The translations under genes were made by a program, and so were the position numbers. The notes beneath the pieces are model-generated. The model was not told the DNA's origin. It saw nothing but the letters and a program-made list of their open reading frames with translations, and made no database searches. DNA of 25,518 nucleotides from JAVBNU01 sp964617065 (GTDB lineage: Bacteria > Cyanobacteriota > Vampirovibrionia > Gastranaerophilales > Gastranaerophilaceae): NCBI GenBank assembly GCA_964617065.1, contig CAZTVM010000016.1:1-25518 (forward strand), given 5' to 3'. Below are positions 23,011 through 25,518 of the stretch, piece after piece (the stretch's first letter is position 1; every line of letters begins with the position of its first letter).

Positions 23011-23376
23011 ATGAACGTAGGTAAAATTGGTGTAAGTCAATATCCTATTGCTTACCAAAAGAGAAAAAGTGTTGCGCAAAATAATATTGCACAAAGAAAC
23101 GTAGCGTTTAAAGGTGAAAACGCAAATTTAGGAGCAGCTGCAGGAGGGTGCGTAGGCTCGGTTGCCGCTCAAGGTATACTCGGCGCAGCTGGAGCCGCAG
23201 CCACTGGAGGAACAGCAGTAGCAGGTGCAGGTGCAGCAGGCGGAATAGGCATTGTCGGTGCCGGCACAACTGCAGCTGTTGCAGTACCTTTAGCACCAGT
23301 TCTTTTAGCAGCAGGTGGGGCAATAGCGGTATGCGCAGGCGTAGGTTGGCTTATAGGCAAAGCATTTGAAGATTAA
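23011..23376 (+). CDS. Small Gly/Ala-rich, membrane-spanning (glycine-zipper-like) protein
   Basis: The 121-residue protein has a basic N-terminus with an AQRNVAFKGEN motif (27-37), then about 80 residues almost entirely Gly, Ala, Val and other small residues. This part has repeated GxxxG spacing and two likely membrane helices (about 44-96 and 96-117), ending in LIGKAFED. It lacks a signal peptide. The pattern resembles pore-forming bacteriocins, holins or glycine-zipper membrane proteins, but I see no double-Gly leader cleavage site or immunity gene, so this is only a hypothesis. The perfect AGGAGGG and strong promoter imply high expression. Base composition is notably GC-richer than its neighbours, from the Gly/Ala codons. 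Confidence 0.78.
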   Translation: MNVGKIGVSQYPIAYQKRKSVAQNNIAQRNVAFKGENANLGAAAGGCVGSVAAQGILGAAGAAATGGTAVAGAGAAGGIGIVGAGTTAAVAVPLAPVLLAAGGAIAVCAGVGWLIGKAFED

Positions 23377-23475
23377 TAAAAATTGAATTTATTTTACACT
23401 AGCCATCTCAATAATATGTATGTGTCACTGCGAAAGTGTTTGGCAGTCAAAAAAGTATAAGAAAGGTAAAGTCTA

Positions 23476-25359
23476 ATGGGGATTTGTGCTGTAGTCACAG
23501 ATGTCAGAAGAAACAGTAAAATATATGATGCTTGGGAACAAGAAAATCAAGATAATTATGCCAGAAAAAGGTATTTAAGCCAAAAAAATTTATCGCCTGA
23601 ACATATTAAAAAGCAGAAAGAAATAAAGGACAAAGCCAATGTAGTGTTGAGAGCTTCATCGATAATGGATAATCATTCAGAGGCAATGGCAGCAGACGCT
23701 GCGTTTGCAACCGGAACAATTTTTCAACTTGTTACTATAGGCGTAGCTTCTTTAGCGACACTCATTCCCATTCCTTTTATAATCAAACAAATAAAAAAGA
23801 AAAAAATAAATAACAAAAAAGCTCAGCTTTTAGGAACAATCCTACCGCTAGTCTCAGGACTCGCAGGTACATTCGCTGCAATATGTGCTATGGCACCCTG
23901 GATGGCTAAAAAACAAGTTGAGGCTTCAAGAATAGGTCGATTCAATGCAAAACAAAAAGATTTGAGTGACATAAGAAATTTTGTTGTGTATACAGAAGAA
24001 CAAAAAAAAGAAGCTGACAAAAATAAAAATAATGTTGTCGGAAGCAATATTCAACCAGCCATCCTGAAACGCAACATTCAAGGTGCATTTCAGATTTTAG
24101 CTAAAACGGATAACGATTACAAGGCTTATAAAGAATGGCAAAAAAACAATGCAGGCATCGATAAAAAATTTACAGACAAATTAACAAAAGAATATAATCC
24201 TTCGACAATCGAAGACGCAAAAACTGATAAAGAAATATTATTAACCGGCATAAAAGAAGTAAACAATCGAGCCGAAGCGTATTCTGAAGATATGGAAGCA
24301 ACTTTTAATACTTTAGGTATTGCTGCTCAATTTGCGACATTGCCATTAATTTATGCGACAAATAAAATCGTTGGTAAATGTAAAAAAGTGCCGATTATGA
24401 CCAATCAACTAATTTCACAACTTATTCCTTTGGTATTTACTCTTTCGCTCGCTTTTTATGCAACAAACAAAGCAAAAGAAGCCGCAAGAATTGGTCGATT
24501 TAAAGCACAACAAGAATTTAAAGAGGATACTGCAAAACTTACACCTTATGACGAAAGTGAGTTGAAAAAAGTTGAGCATATAAAACACACAGAAAAAAAG
24601 AAAACTTGGTTCCAAAAAATCAAAGACGGCTCTACATTTATATTTACGAAATATAAAAAGGACAGACAAGAATACCTAAAATACATAAAAAATGAATATA
24701 TTGAAAATGAAAAACAACAGTTAGCTCTAAAAAAAGTTAGTATCTCAGAAAAACAACTGAAAGATGCAAAAGACCTACAAAGCAAAACATTTTTCGTATT
24801 TGATGAAGTAGATGAAATATCACAAACTTATTCTGAAAATATGGAAGCAGCCGTAGGTGTGGGCATGTCAGGAGTCCAACTCTCAGGCATGGTCGCTTTT
24901 TATGCAACTATATTTGGTGTTCCGATGCTTTTATATAATCAAGCCCGTAAAGGAAAACTAAAACTACCGATAATAAGTACTATCAATAAATTCGCAAATC
25001 TTATGCTAAAAGAAAATTCTCCGTTAAGAAAAAATATTAACGCTGCGTATGATATGTCACAAAAAAATCCAAAACTAAAACAAGCTTTTGACAGTTATTT
25101 ATCGACAAAGGAGTCTGATGTTGCATTAAAAACTAAAGAATATAGTAAACCACAAGTAGCGAAAATTATCAACGAAATAGCTACTTCACTTAAAAATAGT
25201 ACACAGGTAAAAAGTGAAATCAAAGGTGGACTTATACAAAAATGGATTGTAAATCTTTACGCTGACGCACTAAAAGCAGGTCGTGAAAAACAGCTCAAAG
25301 TATTATCTGCAAAAAAAGAAAAAACGCCGGAAATGTTGAAACAAATAAAAGATTTATAA
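23476..25359 (+). CDS. Large multi-unit membrane protein, cut by an in-frame TAA
   Basis: I recognise no family in this 627-residue product. It has three related units. Each opens with a [HY]SExM motif (H67-S-E-A-M; Y269-S-E-D-M; Y452-S-E-N-M), then a hydrophobic segment. The first two contain a second hydrophobic segment and end in EA[SA]RIGRF(N/K)A (149-158 and 335-344). The third is stretched by a long Lys-rich insert and stops before its second segment; the missing part is encoded in frame after the TAA at 25357-25359. Between units lie charged helical regions. There is no signal peptide. GAAAGG lies upstream of the ATG. It lies 99 bp after the Gly/Ala-zipper gene. Confidence 0.72.
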   Translation: MGICAVVTDVRRNSKIYDAWEQENQDNYARKRYLSQKNLSPEHIKKQKEIKDKANVVLRASSIMDNHSEAMAADAAFATGTIFQLVTIGVASLATLIPIPFIIKQIKKKKINNKKAQLLGTILPLVSGLAGTFAAICAMAPWMAKKQVEASRIGRFNAKQKDLSDIRNFVVYTEEQKKEADKNKNNVVGSNIQPAILKRNIQGAFQILAKTDNDYKAYKEWQKNNAGIDKKFTDKLTKEYNPSTIEDAKTDKEILLTGIKEVNNRAEAYSEDMEATFNTLGIAAQFATLPLIYATNKIVGKCKKVPIMTNQLISQLIPLVFTLSLAFYATNKAKEAARIGRFKAQQEFKEDTAKLTPYDESELKKVEHIKHTEKKKTWFQKIKDGSTFIFTKYKKDRQEYLKYIKNEYIENEKQQLALKKVSISEKQLKDAKDLQSKTFFVFDEVDEISQTYSENMEAAVGVGMSGVQLSGMVAFYATIFGVPMLLYNQARKGKLKLPIISTINKFANLMLKENSPLRKNINAAYDMSQKNPKLKQAFDSYLSTKESDVALKTKEYSKPQVAKIINEIATSLKNSTQVKSEIKGGLIQKWIVNLYADALKAGREKQLKVLSAKKEKTPEMLKQIKDL

Positions 25360-25518
25360 GAAAGAGTAAAACAAGAGAAAAATAACGGCACTCCTACATT
25401 AACTACAACGATAACAACAGCGATATTTGTTGCAATGCTACCGGGTATAATAATAATGCAAGGCATAAATTCTTGGCTAGCAAATTTACAAAAGAAAGCC
25501 GGCTACATCGGTGTAATG
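25360..25518 (+). other. In-frame continuation of the membrane protein beyond the TAA, open to window end
   Basis: The same frame continues for 53 codons without a stop to the last base. It encodes a polar stretch, a hydrophobic segment (TAIFVAMLPGIIIM) and LANLQKKAGYIGVM, which lines up with the unit-ending EA[SA]RIGRF motif of the first two units. It therefore reads as the missing second half of unit three. Possible internal starts are ATG 25435 and 25456, neither with a good ribosome site. Confidence 0.6.

Noticed and set aside
23108..23369. Arg-rich and Leu-rich ORFs across the Gly/Ala-zipper gene
   Set aside because: They are other-frame shadows of Gly/Ala codons in the real, well-signalled gene.
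23476..25518. TAA recoding to explain the interrupted protein
   Set aside because: Other genes in the window end normally at TAA (for example nusG, rplK and rplA), so reassigned TAA is very unlikely.
1..25518. CRISPR array, insertion sequence, prophage or conjugative module
   Set aside because: No regular spaced repeats, transposase, integrase or phage structural genes found; only one 29-bp repeat pair and the duplicated leader.

Overview
The window looks like chromosome from a low-GC, AT-rich diderm bacterium. The gene set shows an outer membrane: an Omp85/BamA homologue with three POTRA domains and a glycosyltransferase family 9 heptosyltransferase. It also has a cyanobacteria-like BioY and stand-alone ClpC-type N domains. 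Several lineage-specific coiled-coil or Gly/Ala-rich proteins carry an '-AF(K/G)G' motif near the N-terminus. My best guess is a non-photosynthetic cyanobacterial relative (Vampirovibrionia/Melainabacteria, e.g. Gastranaerophilales). This is an inference from gene content and protein style, not from a marker gene. I see no CRISPR array, insertion sequence, integrase or phage module.

Layout. 1-2515: tRNA-Trp, secE, nusG, rplK, rplA and a strong terminator. rplK and rplA are each preceded by a copy of the same structured ~140-nt leader, and rplJ/rplL do not follow. 2534-5192: lineage-specific coiled-coil proteins, one apparently broken by a frameshift, with a 29-bp exact direct repeat. 5226-6437: a leftward pair encoding a secreted TPR protein and a secreted SH3-like protein. 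6554-9292: heptosyltransferase, a DtxR/MntR-type regulator, and a GlcF-like Fe-S protein; several of these genes lack a Shine-Dalgarno (SD) site and have a promoter almost touching the start codon. 9302-11407: a leftward pair, an exported alpha/beta-hydrolase-fold protein and a GAF/HD-GYP protein, both missing key catalytic residues. 11643-13139: a large coiled-coil protein with EF-hand-like loops.

13344-16092: a compact leftward operon reading triple Clp-N protein, RimI, BioY, small Cys protein, with a good promoter overlapped by a perfect palindrome. 16198-17281: a small secreted protein, a receiver-like protein and a possible small basic ORF. 17311-21875: BamA, a MATE transporter and an orphan DNA methyltransferase, all leftward. 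22038-25518: rightward genes for a secreted beta-rich protein, a Gly/Ala-zipper protein with a consensus promoter and SD, and a long protein of repeated membrane units. An in-frame TAA stops this last protein, but the matching frame continues to the end of the window.

Most interesting: the duplicated r-protein leader with mutually exclusive pairings, the 22.9-25.5 kb Gly-zipper plus repeat-membrane-protein pair with its in-frame stop, the degenerate HD-GYP and hydrolase pair, and the ATPase-less triple Clp-N protein.
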